Shown here one piece after another: positions 10,256 through 18,834 of a DNA stretch of 64,000 nt. A program made the position numbers and the translations under genes. The stretch is taken from assembly GCA_900470095.1 (NCBI GenBank), contig UBZM01000005.1:300853-364852 (forward strand), written 5' to 3'. This stretch comes from Hyphomicrobiales bacterium (GTDB taxonomy: Bacteria; Pseudomonadota; Alphaproteobacteria; Rhizobiales; Beijerinckiaceae). The first letter of the stretch is position 1; each line of letters begins with the position of its first letter. The notes beneath the pieces are model-generated. The model ran no database searches. It was not told where the DNA came from and was given only the letters and a program-made list of their open reading frames with translations.

Positions 10256-11197
10256 ATGTCTTCACTTCTCGGCCGCCGCCTTCTGCAACTCGTCCCGACG
10301 GTCATCCTTCTGTCGATGATCATCTTCTCGCTGCAGCATCTCCTGCCGGGCGACCCGGCGCTGGTGCTCGCCGGCGAAAATCCCGATGAGGCGACGCTGG
10401 CCGCCATCCGCGCCCAGTATCACCTCGATCAGCCCCTGATCGTGCAGTATCTCTACTGGCTGAAGGGCGTGGTGACCGGCGATCTCGGCGAATCCATGCG
10501 CCATAACCGCCCCGTCCTCGAGCTGATCCTGCTCAAGCTGCCGGTGACGCTGCAGCTCGCGGTCATGGGCGTCCTGATCGCGCTCGTGGTCGGCATCACG
10601 GCGGGCGTCATCTCGGCTCTGCGCCCGAACAGCGCCATCGACTACACCACCAATGTCGCGTCGCTTGCCGGCATCTCGGTGCCGAATTTCTGGCTCGGCA
10701 TCATGCTGATCATGTTCTTCTCGGTCCATCTCGGCTGGCTGCCGGCATCCGGCTTCGTCAGCCCCTGGGAGGACCTCAGGATGAACCTCTCGACGACGAT
10801 CATGCCCGCTTGCGTGCTCGGCACCGCGATTGCCGGCGTCATCATGCGCCACACCCGCAGCGCGATGCTGCAGGCGCTCGAAAGCGATTACGTTCGCACC
10901 GCGCGCGCCAAGGGCCTCAGCGAATGGGTCGTGGTGTTCAAGCATGCGATGCGCAATGCGCTGACGCCGATCATCACGCTTGGTGCGCTTGAGTTCGGCG
11001 CGCTTTTGTCCGGCGCTGTCCTGACCGAGCAGATCTTCACGATTCCGGGCTTCGGCAAGCTGATCGTCGACGCCGTCTTCACCCGCGATTATCCCGTGGT
11101 GCAGGGCGTCGTGCTCGTGACCTCGCTCTTCTACATCGTCCTCAACCTGCTGGCCGACATCGGATACATCCTCGTCAACCCAAGACTGAGAAGCTGA
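10256..11197 (+). CDS. Peptide ABC importer permease, DppB type
   Basis: A 313-residue inner-membrane permease with a typical N-terminal membrane helix (LLQLVPTVILLSMIIFSLQ), the DppB hallmark LLPGDPA, and the cytoplasmic EAA loop TARAKGLSEWVVVFKHAMRN that docks the ATPase. It ends with the family tail DIGYILVNPRLR. The start codon lies 3 bases after the preceding stop, with GGAGGG just upstream. It forms the translocation channel with the DppC-type subunit that follows. Confidence 0.93.
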   Translation: MSSLLGRRLLQLVPTVILLSMIIFSLQHLLPGDPALVLAGENPDEATLAAIRAQYHLDQPLIVQYLYWLKGVVTGDLGESMRHNRPVLELILLKLPVTLQLAVMGVLIALVVGITAGVISALRPNSAIDYTTNVASLAGISVPNFWLGIMLIMFFSVHLGWLPASGFVSPWEDLRMNLSTTIMPACVLGTAIAGVIMRHTRSAMLQALESDYVRTARAKGLSEWVVVFKHAMRNALTPIITLGALEFGALLSGAVLTEQIFTIPGFGKLIVDAVFTRDYPVVQGVVLVTSLFYIVLNLLADIGYILVNPRLRS

Positions 11198-11200
11198 GCT

Positions 11201-12082
11201 GTGCTGACGATCTCGGAACCCAAGCCTTCGGCCAATCCCGTCGCGAACTTCTTCCGCGGCCGCGTGTGGCGGCGCCTGTCGAAGCGCAAGAGCGCGCTGG
11301 TCGGTCTCGCCGTCGTGCTGCTCATGGTGTTCGTCGCCGTCTTCGCGCCGCTGCTGGCGCCTTATGATCCGGCGGCGCAGAGCTGGACTGCGGTGCGCAA
11401 GGCGCCGTCCGCCGCGCATTGGTTTGGGACGGACGAGGCCGGCCGCGACATGCTTTCGCGCATCATCTGGGGCGCCAGGGCCTCCCTGCTGGCGGGCCTC
11501 ACCTCGGTCGGCATCGCCATGGCGATCGGCGTGCCGCTCGGGCTCGCCGCCGGCTTTCTCGGCGGCCTGGTCGACGGGCTGATCAGCCGCTTCACCGATG
11601 CGATGCTGGCCTGTCCGTTCCTGATCCTGGCGATCGCGCTCGCGGCCTTCCTCGGGCCCAGCCTGACGAACGCGATGCTGGCGATCGGCATCACCGCCAT
11701 GCCGCTCTTCATCCGCCTGACGCGCGGCCAGGTGCTGTCGATCAAGGCGGAGGACTATGTCGAGGCGGCCAGCGCGGTCGGCAATCCGCAATGGCGCATC
11801 GCGGTGCGCCACATCCTGCCGAACATCCTGCCGCAGCTCATGGTCCAGGCGACGCTGACGATCGCGGCTGCGATCATCGCGGAAGCGAGCATGTCCTTTC
11901 TCGGCCTCGGCCTGCAGCCGCCGGCGCCCTCCTGGGGCTCGATGCTGAATTCGGCCCAGCGCTTCCTGAGCAATGCGCCCTGGATGGCGCTCTGGCCCGG
12001 CATCGCCATCTTCGCAACCGTGCTGTCGTTCAACCTGCTCGGCGACGGCCTGCGCGACGCCCTCGATCCGCGCGCGCGCTGA
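11201..12082 (+). CDS. Peptide ABC importer permease, DppC type
   Basis: A 293-residue permease starting at a GTG 3 bases after the DppB-type stop. It has the N-terminal helix near 30-52, the DppC hallmark WFGTDEAGRDMLSRI, the EAA loop EAASAVGNPQWRIAVRHILP, and the tail [14 protein letters not shown]. It is the last gene of the importer operon, and a hairpin follows at 12094. The 3' end of this gene (11823-12082) is duplicated in broken form at 23454-23710. Confidence 0.93.
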   Translation: MLTISEPKPSANPVANFFRGRVWRRLSKRKSALVGLAVVLLMVFVAVFAPLLAPYDPAAQSWTAVRKAPSAAHWFGTDEAGRDMLSRIIWGARASLLAGLTSVGIAMAIGVPLGLAAGFLGGLVDGLISRFTDAMLACPFLILAIALAAFLGPSLTNAMLAIGITAMPLFIRLTRGQVLSIKAEDYVEAASAVGNPQWRIAVRHILPNILPQLMVQATLTIAAAIIAEASMSFLGLGLQPPAPSWGSMLNSAQRFLSNAPWMALWPGIAIFATVLSFNLLGDGLRDALDPRAR

Positions 12083-12093
12083 CCCGACGCGGC

Positions 12094-12124
12094 GCCCCGC
12101 TCGCGCTGCCCGCGGGAGCGGGGC
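12094..12124 (+). terminator. GC-rich hairpin after the peptide importer operon
   Basis: GCCCCGCTC pairs perfectly with GAGCGGGGC across a 13-base loop, starting 12 bases after the dppC-type stop. No strong T run follows, so it may stop transcription only partly or protect the 3' end. A degraded form of it seems to follow the dppC remnant at 23.7 kb. Confidence 0.55.
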
Positions 12125-12431
12125 TGTCCCTGTCCCCGGGGCCCCGATCTCCGGGCGGCGCCCGTCCTTGCCGGCATCTTTCCGGCGCAAACGAAGCTGT
12201 TCCGAGCGACCTGCGCGATCTGCAAACCGGGCACCCGGACGAGAGGCGCGCCATGATGACCGCCCCGGGGCCTGCACGCGATTCCAGGCTGGAAAAACAG
12301 GGCGCACCGGGCCAGAATCAAAATTCGGGGATTCTTGCATTGGCCGGAGGAACAGGGGCTCGGGTCAGATCCTCTCCACTTTGATCCTGGAGTTCTGGCA
12401 ATGGCGATGGGACGCGTATCAGCGGCCCTGA
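12125..12431. other. Intergenic stretch between importer operon and rhodanese gene
   Basis: About 300 bases with no convincing reading frame. The last 150 bases are less GC-rich (AATCAAAATTCGGGG near 12316) and probably hold the promoter of the rhodanese gene, but I cannot pick out a clear -35/-10 pair or operator. Confidence 0.35.
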
Positions 12432-12812
12432 ATGGCGGGCTTGATGATTGAACAGAACGACCGACGGGCGCGAAGCGCATCATCTTCATTGCCGGAGCGT
12501 GTCTCGGCCGAGGCCGCCTTGGAGCTCATCCGCGAAGGTGGCGAGCTGATCGACGTCCGCACCGTGCCTTACCGGGACAAGGAAGGCATCATCGAGGGGG
12601 CTCGACATATCGAGAAGATCGATATCCTCGACGCGCTTCGACCATTCCGGAATGGGGAAAAGCTGTTCGTCATCTTCTGTTCGAGGGACGATGCCAGTGC
12701 TGCGATCGTCCGGGTGTTGCGGTCCGCCGGAATTGAACGGGTGCTTGATGTGGCGGGCGGCTTTCATGCTCTGGCGCAGGCGGGCGCACGCGTCTCACCA
12801 TTGACCAGGTAA
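12432..12812 (+). CDS. Rhodanese-like single-domain protein
   Basis: A 126-residue protein with one rhodanese domain: ELIDVRTVPYRDKEGIIEGARHI near the middle, then the active-site loop VIFCSRDDASA, whose cysteine would carry a persulfide, and the closing DVAGGFHAL. Such proteins move sulfane sulfur between small thiols or proteins in the cytoplasm. It has no signal peptide. It converges on the Rrf2 regulator gene at 12869, and a second rhodanese (17085-17417) lies inside the adjacent minus-strand operon, which supports a sulfur theme for this section. A start at ATG 12444 is also possible. Confidence 0.85.
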   Translation: MAGLMIEQNDRRARSASSSLPERVSAEAALELIREGGELIDVRTVPYRDKEGIIEGARHIEKIDILDALRPFRNGEKLFVIFCSRDDASAAIVRVLRSAGIERVLDVAGGFHALAQAGARVSPLTR

Positions 12813-12827
12813 GCGTCGGGCCGCTGC

Positions 12828-12843
12828 GGGGCCGAACGGCCCC
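12828..12843. terminator. Short GC hairpin between convergent genes
   Basis: GGGGCC-GAAC-GGCCCC is a 6-bp stem with a tetraloop, 16 bases after the rhodanese stop and 26 bases before the Rrf2 stop. Its position between convergent genes suggests a shared terminator. No T run is present on either strand. Confidence 0.45.
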
Positions 12844-12868
12844 GGGGGCCAGGCGACCTGCCGATCGT

Positions 12869-13318
12869 TCAGTCCGCGCAGGGAATATCGACCAGGAGCC
12901 CCAGTTCCAGCTGCGCGGACAGATCGGCCAGGCTGCGATGATCGAGGACATCGCAGATCGCCTGGCGGACCTCGATCATGACACGCCGCACCTCGCATTT
13001 GGGCTCGTCGCAGTCCGGGCAGGGCTCATATCTGCTGCGGCTGGCACAGGGTATCGGCGCCAATGCTCCATCCAGATGGCGAATGACCGATCCCAGCCTT
13101 ATCTCTGCGGCAGGCCGCGCCAGCCGGTAGCCACCAGCTCTTCCCTTATGGCTGGCCACGAAGCCGGCATTGCGCAGTTCAACGAGGATGCCCTCGAGGA
13201 ACTTGCGCGGGATATTGCGGGCTGCTGCGATGGTTCCGGGTTGCTGGAGCACAGCATTGTCCGACAATGCCAAATAGGCCAGCGCCTTCAAGCCGTACTT
13301 CGCCTTACGCGACAGCAT
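12869..13318 (-). CDS. Rrf2-family transcriptional regulator with cysteine cluster
   Basis: From ATG 13318 the protein has 149 residues. It opens with the Rrf2 signature MLSRKAKYGLKALAYLAL, followed by the winged helix (IAAARNIPRKFLEGILVELR, then GFVASHKGRAGGYRLAR). The C-terminal half contains four cysteines (IPCASRSRYEPCPDCDEPKC), a plausible iron-sulfur or thiol sensor site. Relatives include IscR, NsrR and the sulfur regulators CymR and CysR. Placed next to two rhodaneses, two flavin monooxygenases and an importer, it is the likely regulator of that cluster. The frame continues upstream to 13417, but that part has no family similarity. Confidence 0.88.
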   Translation of the reverse strand: MLSRKAKYGLKALAYLALSDNAVLQQPGTIAAARNIPRKFLEGILVELRNAGFVASHKGRAGGYRLARPAAEIRLGSVIRHLDGALAPIPCASRSRYEPCPDCDEPKCEVRRVMIEVRQAICDVLDHRSLADLSAQLELGLLVDIPCAD

Positions 13319-13341
13319 TCCGGCAGACCCTCTCGTTTTCC

Positions 13342-13354
13342 GATCAAGGTGATC
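13342..13354. promoter_or_regulatory. Small palindrome upstream of the Rrf2 gene
   Basis: GATCA-AGG-TGATC, a perfect 5-bp inverted repeat, lies 24-36 bases upstream of the Rrf2 start codon and could be an autoregulatory site. It is short enough to occur by chance. Confidence 0.25.
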
Positions 13355-13431
13355 ACTGGGGGCGGGCTGCCGGAGAACTGCTTCCCGATAGCTTGCCGCA
13401 TTGCCCGGTATCGCCATGCTCGTTGCCCCTG

Positions 13432-15141
13432 TCAGTTCACGGCCGCGATCAGCGCCTTGGTGTATGGATGCCGGGGGCTGCGCCAGATGGTGGTGTGATC
13501 ACCCGTATCGACAATTTTGCCTCTCTGCATGACCATGACCTTGTCGGACACGTATTGAACGACTGCAAGATCGTGCGAGATGAAAAGCATGGAAAGACCG
13601 AATTCCGCCCTGATATCCGCGAGCAAGTTCAGAATCTGTGCTTGAATCGAGACGTCGAGGGCGGAAACCGGTTCATCGCAGATCAGAACGTCCGGTTGCA
13701 GGATGAGGGCGCGCGCGATGCCGATGCGCTGGCGCTGGCCGCCTGAGAACTCGTGCGGATAGCGGTCGACGCTGCTCGCCGGCAACCCGACCCGATCCAG
13801 CATCTGCCGCACGCGCTCGCCCCGCTCTGCGATGCCGTGCAGCTTGAGCGGATTGCCGAGGATATCGCCCACCGTCTGGCGCGGATTGAGCGAAGCATAG
13901 GGATCCTGGAACACCATCTGGATATGCCGCCGCGCCTGCCGCAACCCGGCTCCCTGCGCGCCGGCCAGATCCTTGCCCAGGAGCGAGATCTCTCCCGTCA
14001 CCCCCGGTATCAATCGCATGATCGCGCGCGAGAGCGAGGATTTCCCACTCCCGGACTCGCCCACCAGTCCCAGGGTCTGGTTCCGGGCGAGGGTGAAGCT
14101 CACCCCGTCCACCGCCGGCCTGTCCGCACCGGGATAGCGAACGGTCAGATCCCTGACGTCCAGGGCAGCGCTCGCGTCGGGGCCAGCTGCGTCCGGGCCA
14201 GGTAGGTCCGGGGCAGATGCGGTCGCGGCGATCCGGCCCGGCGGAGTGTGCAGCTCGAAACGAAACTCGTCGTTTGCGGCACGATGGGCGCGGACCTCGG
14301 CCAGCCGGCTGGTTGTGTAGTGCCGCTCGTCGCTCAACCGGATCGAAGCCGAGATCAGGCCGCGCGTATAGGGATGGCGGCCTGCCTCGAAGAGATCACG
14401 GGATTTGAGGGTCTCCATCTTCTGCCCGTGATGCATGACCACGACGCGGTCGCTCCAGGCCCGGACGAGGGGCAGGTCATGTGAGATCAGGAGAACGCTC
14501 ATGCCCAGCTCACGCCGGAGTCCGTCGATCAGCTCGAGAATCTGCATCTGCGTGGTGGAATCGAGCGCCGTGGTCGGCTCGTCGGCGATGAGCAACCGGG
14601 GGCGCAGGGCGATCGCCATGGCGATCATGGCACGCTGCCTCTGCCCGCCGGACAGTTCGTGCGGGTAGGCATCGATGCGGTGCGCCGGGTCTGGAATCCC
14701 GACCTGCTCAAGCAATTCGAGCACCCGCCGCCGCGCCGCCGCGGCCGAGATGTCGGTATGCTCGTGCAGGACCTCGGCGATCTGGCGACCGATCGTATAG
14801 ACCGGGTTGAGCGAGGTCATCGGCTCCTGGAAGATCATGCCGATCTGACGGCCGCGCAGGGCCCGGAGCCGCTCCGGCGCCATGCCGACCAGATCGCCGC
14901 CGTCGAACAGGATCTGGCCGCTGATCTCGGTATGGGCGGGCAGCAGGCCGAGGACCGAAAGCGCCGTCGTCGACTTGCCGCACCCGGATTCGCCGACCAG
15001 CGCGAGCGTCTCTCCACGCTCGACTTCGAGATCCAGCCCGCCGACGGCAACGCCGTTGCGGAGGGGGGCGTCGTAGCTCACCCGCAAATTACGGAGCTGA
15101 AGCAGGGGGGAGGTCATGCCGGGGTCCAAGCGATGCATCAT
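13432..15141 (-). CDS. Fused double ATPase of a peptide-type ABC importer (GsiA/YejF type)
   Basis: A 569-residue protein made of two complete ABC domains. The first half has [17 protein letters not shown] and DEPTTALD; the second has [17 protein letters not shown] and DEPVSALD. Each has its switch histidine in LISHDLP and FISHDLA. The halves correspond to DppD- and DppF-type subunits joined by a linker near 300-330 rich in proline, alanine and aspartate. One polypeptide can therefore power the permease pair encoded just upstream. The ATG at 15141 overlaps the upstream permease stop; MTSPLLQLR at 15117 is an alternative start. It is the last gene of the minus-strand sulfur operon. Confidence 0.93.
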   Translation of the reverse strand: MMHRLDPGMTSPLLQLRNLRVSYDAPLRNGVAVGGLDLEVERGETLALVGESGCGKSTTALSVLGLLPAHTEISGQILFDGGDLVGMAPERLRALRGRQIGMIFQEPMTSLNPVYTIGRQIAEVLHEHTDISAAAARRRVLELLEQVGIPDPAHRIDAYPHELSGGQRQRAMIAMAIALRPRLLIADEPTTALDSTTQMQILELIDGLRRELGMSVLLISHDLPLVRAWSDRVVVMHHGQKMETLKSRDLFEAGRHPYTRGLISASIRLSDERHYTTSRLAEVRAHRAANDEFRFELHTPPGRIAATASAPDLPGPDAAGPDASAALDVRDLTVRYPGADRPAVDGVSFTLARNQTLGLVGESGSGKSSLSRAIMRLIPGVTGEISLLGKDLAGAQGAGLRQARRHIQMVFQDPYASLNPRQTVGDILGNPLKLHGIAERGERVRQMLDRVGLPASSVDRYPHEFSGGQRQRIGIARALILQPDVLICDEPVSALDVSIQAQILNLLADIRAEFGLSMLFISHDLAVVQYVSDKVMVMQRGKIVDTGDHTTIWRSPRHPYTKALIAAVN

Positions 15142-16055
15142 GTGCGCGCCAGATGCGGGCTCAAGGCGTCGTTGAGCGCATCGCCAATGAGGTTGAGCGC
15201 AAACACGGTTGCGACGATGAAGCCCCCCGGGATGGCCGTCAGATACCAGTGGGTTCGGATATACTCGCGCCCGGTGCCGATCATGGCGCCCCAGCTCACC
15301 GAATTGGGATCTCCGAGCCCCAGAAACGCCAGCGCCGATTCCGACAGGATCGCCGATGCGACCATGATCGTCGCCGTCACCACCAGGGGCGGCAACGCAT
15401 TGGGGATGATCTCGCGCAGGATGATATGGGCATCGCCATAGCCCACGCTGCGGGCGGCCGAGACATAGTCCTGTTGCCGCAAGGTACGAAATTCCGCACG
15501 GGTCAGCCGTGCGATCGTGTCCCAGGACGTCAGCGCAATGCCGATGATCACGGTCCAGATCGACGGCTGGATGACCGCGACGAGAACCACCAGCAGGACG
15601 AAGCCCGGGATGGTCTGGAAGATCTCGATGAAGCGAACGATCAGATTGTCGATGCGCCCCCCGAAATAGCCGGCGACGGCGCCCACGGAGACGCCGCCCA
15701 GAACCCCGAGCGCCGTGGCGGCAACGCCCACCAGCAAGGACACGCGGGCGCCGTGCATGATGCCGGCCAGGACATCGCGGCCCATATTGTCGGTCCCCAG
15801 GGGGTGCGCCAGGTCCTGTCCCGGCCAGAGCAGCGGCGTTCCCGCCAGGGCAAGCGGATCGCCCGGCCGGATCAGCGGCGCCGTGGCAGCCATCGCAATG
15901 ATGGCTCCCAGGACCATCAGCCCGACGAGAGCGCCGGAATGGCGCAGCACGGTGAAAAACACGCTGCGGCGGCGTTTCCGCGACGGAGCGAACTCACCGG
16001 CGCCGGGACCGCGCGCGTTCTCGGCAAGTGTGGTGTTCATTTCGGCCAGGGCCAT
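15138..16055 (-). CDS. Peptide-type ABC importer permease, DppC type
   Basis: A 305-residue permease with the DppC hallmark HPLGTDNMGRDVLAGIMHGA, the EAA loop SAARSVGYGDAHIILREIIP, and the tail NLIGDALNDALSP. About 35 polar residues precede the first membrane helix. Its start codon overlaps the stop of the DppB-type gene by one base, and its stop overlaps the start of the fused ATPase, so all three are likely translationally coupled. The substrate should be the same as that of the binding protein at 18835-20421. Confidence 0.92.
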   Translation of the reverse strand: MALAEMNTTLAENARGPGAGEFAPSRKRRRSVFFTVLRHSGALVGLMVLGAIIAMAATAPLIRPGDPLALAGTPLLWPGQDLAHPLGTDNMGRDVLAGIMHGARVSLLVGVAATALGVLGGVSVGAVAGYFGGRIDNLIVRFIEIFQTIPGFVLLVVLVAVIQPSIWTVIIGIALTSWDTIARLTRAEFRTLRQQDYVSAARSVGYGDAHIILREIIPNALPPLVVTATIMVASAILSESALAFLGLGDPNSVSWGAMIGTGREYIRTHWYLTAIPGGFIVATVFALNLIGDALNDALSPHLART

Positions 16056-17041
16056 CAGCTCACCTCCACTCTCGGGTCGAGCAGCGATTGCAGGATGTCG
16101 AACAGCGCGTTTGCGACGATCACCAGCGCTGAGCTGACGAGCAAGATGCCGAGCAGGACCGGATACTCGCGGGCAAGAATGGCCTCGTAGGCGAGGCGTC
16201 CCATTCCCGGCCAGCTGAAGACAGTCTCGACGACGATCGCGCCGCCCAGCATTCCCGCCACCTTGGCCCCGGTCAGCGCGGCGATGGGGGTGAGGGCGTT
16301 GCGCAGCACGTGGCGACGGATCACGCGGGCCGGCGTCAGCCCCTTGGCGATGGCCGTCCGCACATAGTCGTGGCGCTGGGCCTCGATCACGGCGGCCCGC
16401 GTCAGCCGCGCGTAGATCGCCACATAGTTCAGCCCCAGCGTCAGCGCCGGCAGCGTGATGTAGCGGAGCCGGTCGACGAACCAGTCCCAGCCCTCGCTCG
16501 GTCCACCGATCGTGCGAGCGCCCCCCGACGGGAACAGCCCGAGATGGACGGAAAACAGGACGATCAGCATCAGCCCGATCCAGAAGGTTGGGACGGAATA
16601 GAAGACCAGCGACAGAAGAGAAAGCAGGCGGTCCGGCAGGCGCCGGGACAGCAACGCCATGGTGGTGCCCATGGCGAAGCCGAGGAGCAGCGCGACGGCG
16701 ATCGCGACGCCCATCAGCAGGAGCGTGCCGGGAACGCGCGCCATGATCATGTCGGAGACCGGCGCACCGTAGCGCGGCGAGATGCCGAGGCTGAAATGCG
16801 CCAGGTTGTCGTAATAGGCGAAGAGTTGCTCCAGAACCGGCAGGTTCAAGCCGAACTGGACCCGCAAGGCATGGATGCCCTCCTCGCTGGCCGCTCCGGT
16901 TTCCGCGGCGATGTAGTCGGCCACGTCGCCTGGAGCGAGCTGCATCAGGAAGAACCCAAGCGTCACGATCACGAACATGGTCGGGATCGCCTGGAGCAGG
17001 TTCCGGCGCAGACTGAGAAGAATGCGGCGATTGCGGCTCAT
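16055..17041 (-). CDS. Peptide-type ABC importer permease, DppB type
   Basis: A 328-residue permease with an N-terminal helix (IPTMFVIVTLGFFLMQLAPGD), a GDVADY variant of the DppB GDP motif, the EAA loop TAIAKGLTPARVIRRHVLRN, and the ending FDILQSLLDPRVEVS. It partners the DppC-type subunit immediately downstream. A rhodanese gene lies 43 bases upstream in the same operon, so the transporter is transcribed with sulfur-handling genes. Confidence 0.92.
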   Translation of the reverse strand: MSRNRRILLSLRRNLLQAIPTMFVIVTLGFFLMQLAPGDVADYIAAETGAASEEGIHALRVQFGLNLPVLEQLFAYYDNLAHFSLGISPRYGAPVSDMIMARVPGTLLLMGVAIAVALLLGFAMGTTMALLSRRLPDRLLSLLSLVFYSVPTFWIGLMLIVLFSVHLGLFPSGGARTIGGPSEGWDWFVDRLRYITLPALTLGLNYVAIYARLTRAAVIEAQRHDYVRTAIAKGLTPARVIRRHVLRNALTPIAALTGAKVAGMLGGAIVVETVFSWPGMGRLAYEAILAREYPVLLGILLVSSALVIVANALFDILQSLLDPRVEVS

Positions 17042-17084
17042 CTCGCTCCCGCTCCCTGTGGCCTGAAGGCCGCTGCGCGCAGGC

Positions 17085-17417
17085 TCACGGCTGCTCTGCG
17101 AGCGCGAGTCCGCCCGGCCCGGTCAGCGCCGCAAACCCGCCATCGACATCAACCGCACGGGTGATCCCGGCAGCGACAAGCTGCTCGATGACCGGGCCCG
17201 ATCCGGCAACCGAGCCGCAGAAGATCACGATCGGCTGGTCGCTTTCGGACAGCCCCGAGCGGTCGCGCAGGAAGGTCAATACGGCAGCCTTGCCGATGAT
17301 GACCGCGTCTCGCACCTCTCCGTTCGCCGCGCGGCCCTTGGCGCTGCGAACGTCGATCAGAATTGCGCCATCCGCGACGCGCTTCAGAGCTTCCGTTCCT
17401 GAGATCCGGTTCGTCAT
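17085..17417 (-). CDS. Rhodanese-like single-domain protein
   Basis: A compact 110-residue rhodanese domain: AILIDVRSAKGRAANGEV, the active-site loop VIFCGSVAGS with its cysteine, and DVDGGFAAL near the end. It resembles the separate rhodanese at 12432-12812 in size and layout but differs in the loop sequence. It sits between the monooxygenase gene and the permease genes, 23 bases after the monooxygenase stop. A role in moving sulfane sulfur or sulfite released by the neighbouring oxygenases is an inference from context. A GGAGAA ribosome site precedes the ATG. Confidence 0.85.
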   Translation of the reverse strand: MTNRISGTEALKRVADGAILIDVRSAKGRAANGEVRDAVIIGKAAVLTFLRDRSGLSESDQPIVIFCGSVAGSGPVIEQLVAAGITRAVDVDGGFAALTGPGGLALAEQP

Positions 17418-17440
17418 GGTGTTCTCCTTTCAGATTGAAG

Positions 17441-18766
17441 TCAGAGTGCTCCGGGAATGCCGAGCCGCGACCTGAGCGAGCCCTTGGCATAGCCGTCCGG
17501 GTAATGACCGGCCCTGCGAAGCAAGGGTACGACCTGATCGACGAAGTCGCGGGCATCCAGCGGCAGATCCTGGAGGTGAAGGACGAAGCCGTCCGCGGCG
17601 CCCGAGCGATACCAATCGATGATCGTATTCGCGACGATATCGGGCGTGCCGACGATGATCTTGTGCCCGCCTCCCAGCTGGAACTCCCGCGCCAGCTGGT
17701 TCACCGTCAGATCTCCGCGTCGGGCGACATCGGTGATCGCGTGGAAGAAGCCGAGAGGCCGCTTGTAGTGCGGCGACGGGATCGACAGCTGGGCCTCGGT
17801 CAATGGGCGGTCGGGATGCAGCGTTGCGGGGTCGAGGTCGAGCAGCTTCGCAACCCGCGCCACTGGATCGATCGATTCACCCAAGAGCCCGACCAGCTGC
17901 TCGAGCCGCCGTTGCGCCTCATCCGTGGTCGAACCGATGATCGGCACGATACCGGGGACGACCTTGACGGCTCCCTCAGGTCTGCCCTCGGCTGCAACCT
18001 GCGCGCGCAAGCCGGCGACGAAGTCCTGCGCCGAAGCCTTGTCGACGAGGGCTGCGTAGAGGACATCGGCGTATTTCGCCGCCAGACCGACCGCATGCTC
18101 GGAACCGCCGGCTGTCGACAGAAGCGGCCGACCAAAGGGAGACTGAGGGACGGGCAGGGGGCCGCGCACCTTGAAGAATGGGCCGACATGGTCGATCTCG
18201 CGCCGGCCTGCCGGGTCGTAGAGATAGCGCGCGGCGTCCGGCTGCTTGTCCCAATCCCTGGTCAGGCGGAAGCTGTCGCTCAGCCGGCCGAACAGTTCGA
18301 GATATTCGGCAGCACGGGCATAGCGTTCGGCGTAGTCGGGGACCGCGTCGCCGCCATAGTTCTGGGCGATGCGCGGATTGTAGGACGCGATGACGTTCAC
18401 GCCGGCGCGACCTTCGGAGATTTCATCCAGCGTCGCGATGTTGCGGGCGACCGTGTAAGGCTCGGTATAGCTCGAGGACACCGTCGGAACCACGCCGATA
18501 TCGGGGATGCGAGCCGCGATCGCCGCCATCAGCAATTGCGGATCCGAAATATGGAGCGGGGCCTGTTCCGGAGGCGTGATCGCCATGGGCAGGTCCGGCA
18601 GCCAGAGCGCGTCGAAGACGCCGTCATGGGCGATGCGCGCGACCTCGAGTCTGGTCTGAAACGACCAGGTCGCATCGCGATCGGGAACGAGTTTCCACGA
18701 CCGCGGATGAACGCCGACAGCGTGGAAGTTGATTGAAAGCGAAATATGGGGCGCGTGAGCGGCCAT
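17441..18766 (-). CDS. LLM-class flavin-dependent monooxygenase (NtaA/SnaA/DszA type)
   Basis: A 441-residue protein with the bacterial-luciferase-like barrel. Family marks include FHAVGVHPRSWKL near the start, the FDALWLPDLP strand, the SEGRAGVNVIAS segment, and HKIIVGTPDIVANTI near the C-terminus. NtaA/SnaA/DszA members use FMNH2 from a separate reductase and oxygen to cleave C-S or C-N bonds or hydroxylate ligands. No flavin reductase is visible in this cluster. A paralogue of the same type lies at 21909-23246. Together with two rhodaneses and an Rrf2 regulator, an organosulfur substrate is the best guess, but nitrilotriacetate-like compounds remain possible. Confidence 0.88.
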   Translation of the reverse strand: MAAHAPHISLSINFHAVGVHPRSWKLVPDRDATWSFQTRLEVARIAHDGVFDALWLPDLPMAITPPEQAPLHISDPQLLMAAIAARIPDIGVVPTVSSSYTEPYTVARNIATLDEISEGRAGVNVIASYNPRIAQNYGGDAVPDYAERYARAAEYLELFGRLSDSFRLTRDWDKQPDAARYLYDPAGRREIDHVGPFFKVRGPLPVPQSPFGRPLLSTAGGSEHAVGLAAKYADVLYAALVDKASAQDFVAGLRAQVAAEGRPEGAVKVVPGIVPIIGSTTDEAQRRLEQLVGLLGESIDPVARVAKLLDLDPATLHPDRPLTEAQLSIPSPHYKRPLGFFHAITDVARRGDLTVNQLAREFQLGGGHKIIVGTPDIVANTIIDWYRSGAADGFVLHLQDLPLDARDFVDQVVPLLRRAGHYPDGYAKGSLRSRLGIPGAL

Positions 18767-18784
18767 GTCGGATCCCTGTACAAG

Positions 18785-18810
18785 GCCGTGGCGGGAAACC
18801 GCGCCACGGC
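18785..18810 (-). other. Hairpin just downstream of the binding-protein gene
   Basis: GCCGTGGC pairs with GCCACGGC across a 10-base loop, in the gap between the binding-protein stop (18835) and the monooxygenase start (18766). Hairpins after a binding-protein gene often stabilise that part of the mRNA or partly terminate, raising binding-protein output. The role here is inferred. Confidence 0.45.
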
Positions 18811-18834
18811 GAACGTCACCCGAAAATCGAAAGC

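Noticed and set aside
10262..12340. A 692-residue minus-strand frame opposite the permease genes
   Set aside because: Low-complexity charged composition; the plus strand carries two clear permeases with family motifs.
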